Shown here one piece after another: positions 1 through 10,800 of a stretch of DNA of 64,000 nucleotides. The DNA comes from Tetrahymena elliotti 4EA (taxonomy: Eukaryota; Ciliophora; Oligohymenophorea; Hymenostomatida; Tetrahymenidae): positions 263,766-327,765 of the forward strand of contig JH720341.1 of assembly GCA_000231825.2 (NCBI GenBank). The letters are read 5' to 3'. The notes under the pieces were generated by a model. That model did no database searches, was not told the origin of the DNA, and saw only the letters and a program-made list of their open reading frames with translations. A program made the translations under genes and the position numbers. Within the stretch, counting starts at the first letter, position 1, and each line of letters starts with the position of its first letter.

Positions 1-930
1 TTAAAAATAATTAGTTTATAAATATAAATAGAATAATTACTTATGGATTGTCAGGATTATATCTATATGTATTCTTCCAATTTCCAATTTCTTTAATATT
101 TCTGAATAAGAAAATACCCTTTCCTTAAGCTTTACCAATCTTAATTTAAAAGTTTAATTATTAATATTGTATGATATTATTTAATATAGCCTTAAATATT
201 CAATAATTATTACAGGTTTCATAATCCAAAGTTGCTTAGAATCACTCATAGAATTCACTTTCTTGAATTCTTCACAAAAGATTGAATATTCACTAGGCAA
301 ATTGTAAGTCAAAGGAGTAAAATTATACCTTTTAAAAAATCAATTAGAATAGGTTGGTCAATTTAATAATAATTAAAATGAATACAATGCTGCTTCTTCT
401 AATTTATTTTCCTTTTCTAATGTTTTCTTGTATTTTTTAATGTTTTTGATCAGTAAATCCTTTCTGCAAAGCTATTTTTTAAATATTTCCTTAATACTCT
501 TGCTAAATTAGTAAATAAATTATTTTTTCTTTCATTTTTTAATGTTAGAGCTCACTAAAAAAATTATTTTTGATTGTCTTACTTCTGAAAAATTTCTATA
601 GTGATTGACTCTCTAGTTTGAGGAAACATGAGCATGATCCATCACATCTAAAATCCATTCCTTTTCAGCCCAATTAAGATCCCAGTCATCGAATTCCGCT
701 TCTTTCCATTACCTTCTTTTCATTGCTTCTAAAATGCAATTTTTGAAAGTAGTTTTAAACTTAATGCTTGATCTAATTGAGATATAAAAAATTTTAAATA
801 ACTTTAAATGCGACTGCTTGAATGCTAAAACATTTTATAATTTTATTATTTTTATTTAGCAAATCAAATTTGCTTACGGATGAACAGGGTAATGTTCTTT
901 TTTTATGTATTTCCTAAAATATTCAGACAT
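1..930 (-). CDS. Tubulin tyrosine ligase-like protein (TTLL1/TTLL9 type), 3' end outside the window
   Basis: This is the N-terminal half of a TTL-domain enzyme. TTLL1/TTLL9-group proteins ligate glutamate onto tubulin tails in cilia and basal bodies. The chosen start (ATG at 930) reads MSEYFRKYIKKEHYP. The next exon carries IKFKTTFKNCILEAMKRR, the opening block of TTLL9. Later come RKDLLIKNIKKYKKTLEKE, LTYNLPSEYSIF and WIMKPIGKAQGKGIFLF, the last being the ATP-grasp WIMKP...GKG motif. Four GT-AG introns are seen at about 877-767, 592-472, 385-329 and 213-140, and each restores the family frame. Many TAA/TAG codons are read as Gln. The catalytic C-terminal half lies beyond base 1, so activity cannot be judged. 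The family is certain; the TTLL1 versus TTLL9 choice is open, because the start resembles TTLL9 while the KNIKKYKK segment resembles TTLL1. Confidence 0.9.
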
Positions 931-1286
931 TTATTCCTTAAAGAATCAACTGATATTCTTGCTTTTATGTTATTAAGTTAAAATTTTTAATTAAATTACA
1001 AACTTTTTAGAAATTTATTAAATTATAATTCAAAGAAAGCATGTAAATTTTTATATTTATCAACTAATTAATTAACTAAATGACAACGAATAATATTGAG
1101 TGAATAACAAACAACCAAAATATTATTAATTACATCAAACAACTACTTTCTTTTTCAAAAATTAACATCCTTGAAATTTCACTAAAAAGATAAATGGTTA
1201 TTCTAAAAATAATAACTCAAATTAGAATTTAGAATGATTTACAAATAAAAAATATTAATCTTAAAAAAAACAAAATTAAAAATGTA
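931..1286. other. Intergenic, AT-rich
   Basis: This stretch lies between the start of the TTLL gene and the stop of the next minus-strand gene. It should hold the TTLL promoter and the 3' UTR of its upstream neighbour. I see no gene or recognisable motif. Confidence 0.6.
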
Positions 1287-2828
1287 TCAACTGTAGTGAG
1301 AATCTGAAAATAATTCAGCTAAGTCTATAACAGATAAAATTTTATAAAAATTAGAACTCAGAGCAAGAGGCTATACATATTTTTGAGTAGAACTTCTTTG
1401 AGCATAATACAACTTAATATACTCTTTTAGCACATTTAAAAATCCATTTTGATAATGAAAATCGACCATGAGATGTTAGTCTTTTCTCATAAAATAATAA
1501 AGAAGGCATTGCTATTCCCAGTTATAATGATTGCAATTTTTGGCTAAGAACTCAGGCAAAACGTTGTAAAGTTCCTTAAATAAATGTTCTATATTTTACT
1601 GATTTATGTATTCTAAGAAATCAATAACATCATCAACTTGAATCAAGCTTTAAGATGCAATTGTAGCAAATTAGTTAAGCTTGTCTTCAGTATATTACCT
1701 AATACTCAATGTATTTTTTAAATCATAAAGTGTGAACTCTTAATTTTTATCAGATGAGCAATTCAATATTATTTCATCTATTGTTTCTATTATTTAATCA
1801 GCATTTTCTATATTTAGTTGGTTTAAACTCTATAGCAATATGTTTAGATCAGATAAACTTAAAGAATTGAAGTCATAATTCTATAATCTGCTTTCTATTA
1901 AACCTCTGAGGTTTAGAGAGATTTGATTTTGTGATGACAAAAAGATAGAAATTGCCATCATTTTTATAAGATTTTGATCAAATAACTTTTAAAAATCCTA
2001 ATTTTACAAAAAGGTATTTACAGTTTGACTGTAATAATTATTTATTGAAAATATAAAATTTATATTGATAATGTAGGATAACTCTTCTTAACTTAAACAT
2101 TATTTGTCTTTCATTATATTTATTATTTTAAAGAAGCCAAAATCAATCAGTTTAATAAATTATTCATTCAGCATATGCTCCTTCAAATATATGCTAGCTA
2201 TTTCATCTAGCTAGTCTAACTTATATCGATACTACTAATCAAGGATAACGACTGAAATGATATCTCTCAGTTTTAATAAAGTCTTCTTTATTAATTCTCT
2301 TTTATATTCTTCATTTACTAGAGATTTTATGTATGACACTCCTCTCAAAATTTTATATACTTAAGTTCCTTAAATTTCAAATCTATCATGTAAGATAGAA
2401 TCACATAAAATAATCCACATTTCTTAATTCTAATAATAATCTAAGTTCTACAAGCTTTCAGTAAGGCATCCTAAATAAATATCCTCATCAAAGTCTAATT
2501 TTTAAATTCTAGTTTGAATTTTTTATATAATACTATCTATCCCATATATGCTTTTGTACGATTACCCTTTATCAAGCTCACTGATTCGAAGCATAATTTT
2601 TATTTGTTCATTTAGTGTAAGCTTGTATCTTCTAGAATTAAATAAATCAAGAAGCTTCTCCTTACTCTACATACTCTAAACTCCAAATCTATCTTCAAAA
2701 TCTTTATATTTATTCATTTTATTTAGAATTAACTCTGTCTATTAGGCTGAAACATTTATCAATTGTGTATTTAGTCTTGCACTTTAAATATAATAAAATT
2801 TCATATATGCTTTAAGTAACTATCTCAT
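1287..2828 (-). CDS. Unknown 513-residue protein, intronless
   Basis: One uninterrupted frame of 514 codons runs from ATG at 2828 (MRQLLKAYMKFYYIQSARLN) to TGA at 1287-1289. An in-frame TGA lies just upstream of this ATG, which supports the start. A second Met at 2717 (MNKYKDFEDRFG) is a less likely alternative. The protein is soluble and Leu/Ile/Gln-rich, with repeated helical-looking blocks such as LSLSDLNILLQSLNQL and SLIQVDDVIDFLEYINQQ. This spacing recalls the helical repeats of FASTK/RAP-type organelle RNA-binding proteins, but no RAP domain or catalytic motif is visible. No signal peptide or membrane segment was seen. The function is unknown. Confidence 0.8.
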
Positions 2829-2974
2829 ATCTACTTTAAATCAAATTTTTGTTTTACTTTTACTTATTTTTTTTTGCAGGAATTTCTTATGAAAATTTTA
2901 AAATAAAGATTTATATTAATTAAAAATAAAAAAATTGATTCTTCATGATTGAGCAAATAAATTACTGCTTACAA

Positions 2975-3420
2975 ATATAAAGAATTAAAATGAATATTCT
3001 TTACAGATGAAAGAAAAACTTTCTCATCAAGATAAAGAATGAATGAAACTAGGATTTATTTTTTTTAATTTTCATAAATTCTAATATCATCTTTAGTTTT
3101 AGTAAGCAACATCATTATCTCTTAAATTAGGATTTAACAAATAATTTCTAAAATTCTAATATCATTTTTAGTTTGTTGCATGAAGAGCTAACTGTTTATA
3201 ATTAGGATTAAACAAATCTGTATTGATTGATTGCCAAAAATTTAAAGAATTAGAATGAAAATTTTTTAAAAACTTTTAAAACTTACATGAGATAAATATA
3301 TAAGATGAATAAAACTAAGTATATTTTATTTATTAATAATTTTTAAAATTCTAATATCTTTTTAGATAGCAGCATCATTAGCTAACTTTCTTTAATTAGG
3401 ATTAAACAAATGTGTATTGA
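2975..3420. repeat. Diverged repeats derived from the 3' end of the carboxypeptidase gene
   Basis: The string attctaatatc recurs near 3078, 3153 and 3349. Each time it is followed by a version of the segment ending ttaggattaaacaaa (about 3127, 3202 and 3395). The copy at 3349-3420 is the true C-terminal coding end plus 3' UTR of the carboxypeptidase gene. The two copies downstream of its TGA are decayed and do not code. A second pair, around 2980 and 3243 (aaagaattaaaatgaa / aaagaattagaatgaa), extends the same unit. This reads as old tandem duplication of a gene end. Confidence 0.6.
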
Positions 3421-5081
3421 GCTCTAAAATTAGCAATCCACTTAGTGAATTAATCTAAAATGGTAGCTCTTGTTTACTTCAAGGCATCAGAATCAGTATC
3501 TTTAGGATAAGATAATTCAACTCCATGAGCACAATCATCACAATCACTGACAATAGCAATCAAACCATTTTTGCTTTAAGTAAGAGAAGCCCATTTCCAA
3601 GGATCTTCACTACCATTAGTGAAAATAATATTAGTTGCTCTTAAATTCAATCCACCATAAAATCCATTGACTTCATCAGGTTTAGGAACATAAACTAAAA
3701 AATAATTTAACAAAAAATGAATAAAAATTGCAAAAAAAAAATGTTACTTGCACCAAATGCCTATACACACTATCCTTTGAAGAAATCAAGTGAGTTTGTG
3801 TTACCTCTCATGGCTTAGTTAGGTTATTAACTTGGAGTTTATAACCAACCAAAATAAGAGCAATATTGATATAACCATTGACGCATATTATCAGTAGGTT
3901 GGTTTTATTTAGGGCTATTGAGGACAGCTTAAGAATATGGGCCTGCATCTGGGAAAGAGTTAGTATTCCAGTAGTTAATCAAATTAGTCTTTTAGTCAGC
4001 ATAGACATCAGTATTGAAAATATTACAAAGAATAGTTCTTTATCCATATTAAACAAAAGAAGCTAAATTATCTGGAATAAAGAATAAAAACTCATCAACA
4101 GAAAGTTAAGAAGCTTTGAATTATTCTAAAATTTATTTTTAAGTATCAGCATTATTAACTTCATCTGAAATGTTCTTAATGAAAGACTAAATATTTTGTG
4201 GGCATTATTAGCCAGACTTTAAGGTTGATAAGTAAATTTAGTTATCATATTACCAGAAATCTTCAATAGCATTTACTACAGCACTAGAAGCAAGAGCACC
4301 AACAGTTAAATGGGGATACTTATATCTGAACCAAGCACTTAAGGCACCGGGATAAGATCCACCAACAGTAATGAATGGATTCATTTCACTTACTTTGAAA
4401 CTATTCTATTATTATCAAAACAAAAATAATTTTTTTTAACTTTATAAAAGTATTTAATTTTGTTTGGATTATCTTTTAATATCTTTCCAAAAAAGAAGAA
4501 TAAATTTCATGAGTTCGTGCCTTAGCACAAAAAATAAGTATCCCATTTTATATAAATATGAGCTTGTTACTATCTAAATAACACAAAATATAAAGAATTA
4601 GAGAAATTACATCAGCAAAAAGATTCTATTTGACTTAGCTAATAAAATAAGCAGCATCGGCAAGAGCCTAATCATGTGTAAGGTATTTCAAGTTATCAGT
4701 AGTAAATGAATCAACCTTATCTGTTTAAGGGAAAGGTTAAGATACACCGTAGAATCTATGCTCCAAAGAAATGACTAAAGCATTATACTTTTGAGCCAAA
4801 TCTACAAGCCAACCTCTACCTTTAGAAATACCTTTCATTTAACTTTCACCTCCTATAGAAATGAAAACAGCACCATTAAGAGGATTCCAATATTGACTAA
4901 AAGTGCAATATCTTTATTTCCATAGAGTGTTTTGACCTTTTGGGTGAAAATGATCTAAAGTTTAGTCAAAATACCATTCGTATTGGTCAATTGTAACTCC
5001 TGTAGCAATTGTTGTTGTAAATTTATTGTCTTATGCACAAACTGATAAGATTAAGAGAGCTAAAATAAAAATTCCTTTCAT
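3375..5081 (-). CDS. Serine carboxypeptidase, family S28 (lysosomal Pro-X carboxypeptidase / DPP-II type)
   Basis: A secreted or lysosomal serine peptidase that should cut Pro-X bonds near peptide ends. The start at 5081 opens with a signal peptide ([18 protein letters not shown]). The S28 hallmarks follow in order: the [17 protein letters not shown] entry block, a substrate region with GGESQMKG and SLEHRFYG, the nucleophile motif GGSYPG (Ser), NGSEDPWKW (Asp), and [11 protein letters not shown] (His). All three catalytic residues are therefore present. There are at least two introns: about 4610-4400, just before the nucleophile exon, and about 3750-3697 in the C-terminal part. The protein ends ...YTFVQSQLKKVSQ at TGA 3375-3377. 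Decayed copies of this end lie just downstream. Ciliates carry many such digestive peptidases. Confidence 0.93.
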
Positions 5082-5899
5082 TTTATCTTTTTTTTCAAAT
5101 TGATATATTTCTTTTACTAAATATTTATAAAAAGATAAAGATTAATTTTTAAGATATTTAATTAATATACTAAAAACAAACTAACAAAGAAAGAAAGATT
5201 TTATAATTTTTTCTTATTCTTACTAAATAATTTCTTTTATAATCAACCAATCATCCCAAAATTTTTGATCCAAGTCGAATATTTTCATTCTCACTTTTAT
5301 TTTTATTCATATTTTTTCANNNNNNNNNNNNNNNNNNNNNNNNNNNNNNNNNNNNNNNNNNNNNNNNNNNNNNNNNNNNNNNNNNNNNNNNNNNNNNNNN
5401 NNNNNNNNNNNNNNNNNNNNNNNNNNNNNNNNNNNNNNNNNNNNNNNNNNNNNNNCCTTTTACAAAATTCTAAAAAATGCTAAAAAATAACAAGATTTTA
5501 TCGAAGTCCGATATTTTTTATAAAACTTAAATTTAACACATATAAATAATTTATTTTTTATTATTATTTAAGTATTTTTTATTCTTAAAAAAATAAATCC
5601 TTCAGTTAAACCAAGCTCTTTTCAGAAAATTTTAATAAAAAATAAGCTTAACAATATAAATTGTTTTGTTAACTTAAATAAAGTGTATTTGCTGTATTTT
5701 TTGTTTTATTTTATGAAATTTTTTTAAACATCCAAAATTTTGATAATGCTTAACTAATGATCTAAGGAAAAAGAGTAAGTCAGGAATTTGTGATAAAAAC
5801 AAACACATTACATTTTTTTAAGAAAATATTTTTTTGAAGAGTTAACATACATTTTTAAAAATGGGACAACCTTTTTTATGATCATATTTAATATAATTT
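5082..5899. other. Intergenic with an assembly gap
   Basis: The AT-rich spacer between the carboxypeptidase start and the GST stop is interrupted by 136 N at 5320-5455. An apparent ORF crossing the gap is not supported. I see no gene in the readable part. Confidence 0.7.
5320..5455. other. Assembly gap (N run)
   Basis: 136 undetermined bases. The true gap length may differ from the number of Ns. Confidence 0.99.
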
Positions 5900-6813
5900 T
5901 CATAATTTTGGGATTTAACCAGTTGGGAAGAATTTTCTTGAAGCAAAATTTATATAATACTTATCAAATTGCCAATTATTTCTTAAATTTAATTCATCTA
6001 TTAATGGATTTTATGGAAGATTTTTAAGCTGATATGTTGATTTTTAGTAAGCAGATTACTATTTGGCGTTTTAAAACCACACATAAAGGGCTTTCAACTA
6101 ATCAGCATCCTTACCATTTAAGTTATCTTTTAGTAAGTGCCTATTTATAAAAAATTAAGACTATTAATTGAAAATTTTATTAAATATTTTACTTTCCAAA
6201 TGCTGTTTCAAATAAAATAATCATTTAATCTAAAACTGGTAGAATAGCTATATCAGCCATTCCAAAAGTAGAACCAAATAAGAAAGTTTTAGGATTCTAC
6301 TCAACTTTTATGGGTAAGTCAATTTAAGAAGATAAGAATTTCAAATTTTATTGAATTTCATTAAGGATACGATAAGCTTCTTCTTTATTTTATTTTCTTA
6401 TGGCACCTAAAATTTTCCATTTCTTTGAGTCAATAGAACTATAATATGATATCCATTTTCTAATTTAAGCTCTTTAGAAATTATCTTAAGGAAGTAGGCC
6501 TTATTAGTATTTATCATTTAGGTATTCTAAGCAGACTAAACTTTCTGATATTATCTAAAAAAGAAAATATTAAATCCCATCGAATAATTAATTTAGTGTT
6601 TACCTATCCTTGCTTGTTTATTATCACTGGTACTTGATGTAATGGATTAATTTTTAAAAATTCTGGAGAAAGCTGTTAATTAACTAATAGATCAATTTCG
6701 TTATACTCATAAGGTACTTAAAGATGTTCCAAAGCTGTTCTTACTCTTATTGCGTAAGGGCAAGTAACAAAACAATAAAATCTTACAGGCTCGTTAGTAG
6801 CAGTAATATCCAT
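5900..6813 (-). CDS. Glutathione S-transferase, Cys-type (omega-like)
   Basis: Three exons run from ATG at 6813 to TGA at 5900-5902. The N-terminal thioredoxin-fold domain reads MDITATNEPVRFYCFVTCPY then AIRVRTALEHL. The CPYA motif sits where omega-class GSTs have their catalytic Cys (CPFA), which favours thiol-transferase or dehydroascorbate-reductase chemistry over a Tyr/Ser-type GST. NPLHQVPVIIN gives the cis-Pro glutathione-binding loop, and ESLVCLEYLNDKY the G-site Glu-Ser. The second exon enters the all-helical C-terminal domain (FGSTFGMADIAILPVLDQM). Introns lie at about 6600-6545 and 6190-6137. The protein ends ...FFPTGQIPKL. It should be a cytosolic detoxification or redox enzyme. 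Confidence 0.88.
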
Positions 6814-7859
6814 TCTTAATAAACAATAAGCTCTATTCTAATAATATTAGTTATAATTATTATTATTGTTTAAATTAATATAATTTACTTTTTGAGATGA
6901 TCTGATAGAAAATTTATGGAAATTTCAAAGAAATAGCTAAGAGTAAACTAATCATATATTATTTAGATATTAAGTTGATAGTTATGATGTCAGATATTTT
7001 AAATTTTTACTTTACATTTTAATTTTAAATATTGAGTAATATCAAAGAGTATTTATAATCTTGAATCAACATTTTTTGATCAATTCTAATTTAAATCCTT
7101 TCTATCCAACTATTTATTTTAATTTTGAAAAAATAAAAAACAAAAAAACTTTTTTAATATTTGAGAAAAAGAAGACTTTGTATTAAAATTAAATTATTTT
7201 TTACTAAATATGAGGAGTCTTTATTTTTTTGTCTGATATTATTTGGATAAAATATCAAAAATGATTTAAACAAAGTTAAAGTATTTAAATTAATAACTTT
7301 AAAATAAATGGAAATTATTTAATAAATCCTTTAAATATTTTACCATGAAAAAAGTTTGAAAAGAAAGGAAGTAAGAATAGTATAATAACTTTTAAATAAT
7401 TTATTTTGTATTGATCTATCTATCTCTAAATACATTTATATATTAAGGTTATAATAAAATAAAAAAAACTGTTTGTCTGTATTTTAAAAATAGAAGACTT
7501 TATATTTAAATTAAATTATTTTTATACTAAAATGGCATGGTATGTAGTTTTATTAAAGATATTTTTTAAAAATGATTTAATGTTAGAATTTTTAAATTAG
7601 TGATTTGAAAAGAAATGGAAATAATTAAAAAATGAACTCATATTATAAATATAAAAGCATGAATTACAACAATATAAAAAAAGTAAGAATACAATTATTA
7701 CTTTTAAATACTTTATTTTTTGTTTTTTTTGCTATATAATACTTTTCAATCTATTGTAATCTATTGGGCAATATGTACATTCTAATATTAATCTTTTAAT
7801 TTTTTTAATAAGGATATTTTAACAGAATTTAATATATTTTCTCAGCTAAACTTTTAAAA
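6814..7859. other. Intergenic, AT-rich, contains a diverged tandem repeat
   Basis: About 1 kb between the GST start and the stop of the CTFxP protein gene. No coding frame is visible. It holds the repeat pair listed at 7170-7725. Confidence 0.6.
7170..7725. repeat. Diverged two-copy tandem repeat, about 320 bp period
   Basis: Copy 1 begins near 7170 (gaagactttgtattaaaatt) and copy 2 near 7491 (gaagactttatatttaaatt). Both then carry, in the same order, an atgatttaa block, an aaatggaaat(t/a)att block and an aagtaagaata...acttttaaat block. The copies have diverged by substitutions and small indels. They show no coding potential. Confidence 0.6.
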
Positions 7860-10800
7860 TCAAAACTCACTCTCCCTTCTATCTTCGTCAACTTAACACA
7901 AATATGAATTAATTTAATATGCAAGCAACTCAACTAATTTAGGCTTAATTTCCTATGGTAATTCTAAAAATAAAAATTATTAATTTTAAAAATACAAATT
8001 TTCTATTTTTTACTATAAAATCTGATAAATTCATTTGTTAACTACTCTGGTTTATCTCCTTCACGAACAACTATCCTTTGCATTTAATTTTCACCTAGGT
8101 TGACATCCACATAAAGCATAATAGGTCTTTCAATTTCTTATATTTCTAAAGAATAAAGTAAGGTTAAGAAAATCCTTGAAATAAAAATTACAATTTTAGT
8201 CTATGTACACTCCATGGTTTTATAGCTGTTAAGTAGAATCCCCTTAGCCATTGTTTTAGAAATTAATATTTGAGTATTCACTATTAAAATTTTTAGATTT
8301 TAATTTATCATTATTATTCTATCCTTACCTAGAATTTACTTTATATAAAAAATAGTTTTAAATTTATTGATTAAGTTGGTTTAGTAATATTACAGTGTAT
8401 GGATTTATTTTTCTAATTATGAGATGGTCTTGGAGATTTTGAAAGGTTTGTGCTATTGTTATTAGGTAATAAACTTGTAGGTCTTTTGGGAAATTCATAC
8501 CCTCTTGCTTTATATTTTTCTTTATAGGCATGCTCTTCTTATGCTTATTTCATTCTTTTGATTGCAACATCTGCATTTCTTACATATGGTTAAATTAATT
8601 AAGATTGATTTCTTTTAATATTAGAATTGTAATTGACATTTATCTGAGGATTAAATGTGCATTCATCACAATCCCTTTCATATTCTACTTCTTATTTAGA
8701 TTTATCTCTCTTCAGCTCTTTTTTTCTTTAATCATATAATTATTCGTAGACTGTTTTATTTCTATTTAAAAAAGATAATTTTTTAAAAAATTATTATAAA
8801 TTATTAGATATTTTTACTAGTTTTCTCTGAAAGGTGAGCGAGAAGAGACTGTTTCAGGGTGGAATGTGCATTTATTTAGTTCTTGCTACTCTTATTCTTG
8901 CTTGATTTTTTCATTTATTTTAATTTAAGCCAGCTTTCTTGCATTTTGTATATCAGCATTTGATAAGTTGTTCTATAAAGGTACCTTATTTTAATATTAA
9001 AATTACTTTAAATCAACAAAAAAATTGGCTAAAAATATACATCTTCAACATTTGCAATCTAAATCATTCTTTGTCTATGATTTGTTGCAAGTTATTCAGT
9101 GTTTTTGTTTTTGTAAGGAGAAATGAACGATTAAGATTTATTGAGAATTTAAGATTACCCATTAACTCCATTTCTTGGAGAGAATGGTTAATCTTAGTTG
9201 TTGCTACTGAGCAAATCTTTACTTTTTCCTGAATGCAATCTGTTTAAATACCAGAGCTTGAATTAATTCTAGATAATTTTTACATCATTAGAAGAAACAG
9301 ACCAATTTTAAATTGGATCAAATGTCCCTATTTATGTATTTTTGTTTATATTTGATGGAATGAAAGTTGAAGTTTCTTGTTAGCTTTAATCTAACTGATG
9401 TTGATGTACTGAATTATTATTTCTGGGAGTTAAGATTTAATTCGAAACTGGATTAAATGGTGTTTCTAAATTGCTAATAAAAATAATATTTAATGGTTTT
9501 ATTTATTTGAAAGATTTAATCGTTACTTCAATGATGATTGTATGCTATCACTGTTTTTTTAATTCTAAATATATTTTTAATCACTTGATAAGTTGTTAAA
9601 AGAAGGGATAACTTAAGATTTATTATGTTAGTTTACAGCTCCAAAGGTATTCATATATTATTCACAGTCTGGACTTAATTTATCTGCAGGCTTAATATCA
9701 GTAATCTAAATGTTAATTTTTTATGCTGATATGCTTTAAATATAAACACTATTATTCAGCATTTCACTAGTGATTATAGGTAAATCAATATTAATACCAT
9801 GAACAGCAAAGAAGAATAACAATAGATTTCTACTTCTAATCCCATTATTAACCTATCCATTCATAATAGCCCATAAATCATTTAACAGTGCTCTTTCTCT
9901 TGCATAGTTAAAAGAGTCAATATGATTTTTATCACTTATAAATCTTAATCTTTTTGCTATATCTGATACTCTTTTCAATTTAAAAAAATATTATAAACAA
10001 CTTAATTTCAAACACATCATAATTACTAATTATAATTTAGTGAATAAGAATGAGGAACAGACTCCGAATTGACTACATGACTCAATTCTTCTTCAAAATC
10101 TTTAACAAATTTCTAAGCTAAACAGTAATCATTCATCCTTTAGGTTGCTATGGAAGGCTTAACACTTGTTGTAATAGAAGTAAACACTTCATCAGAAAGT
10201 TGCTTATTTTTTTCCTTTCTTACAGAGGCATCTTCATAAAGACGATTGTAAAGTTGTTCTTACTATTCTGGAGATCTATTTAATCTATTTGTAGAATATC
10301 CTCTTGATTTTTCAGGAGTTTTATCATTTTCAATTCTATACTTCTTTTTAACACTTTCTGTAACTAAATTGTTCAATCTTTTGAAAACATCACTTTCCCC
10401 AAGTAATTTATTTGAGTTTATTAGCTTTGATTTCTTTTTATTTAAAATATTAAATTTATGACCAAAAAGATCATCATTTTAAAAAATACCTTTGATATCT
10501 CTGGTTGATAAATAAAGTCTGCTGTTGATGTTGATTCAATATTAACTCTTTGCTGTTTTTATGATAATAATAATATTTAAAATAACTATTTGGTAATGTT
10601 TTAAATTCTTTTTACATGCTAAATATTAAGCTCCTTTATGTCTGAAAATTTATTTTAATCATCTAAAAACTATTTCCAAGATCTTGATCTTGCTGAAAGG
10701 CTGTTATTATTTGGGTTTAAGCTTGCATAGCTTTGTTCTAAATTTTTACTTATTCTACTTTATTTATATTAATATTCATCCATTTATGGATAGAACAATT

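Noticed and set aside
5265..5483. ORF spanning the assembly gap
   Set aside because: Most of its length is undetermined bases; the readable ends are plain AT-rich spacer.
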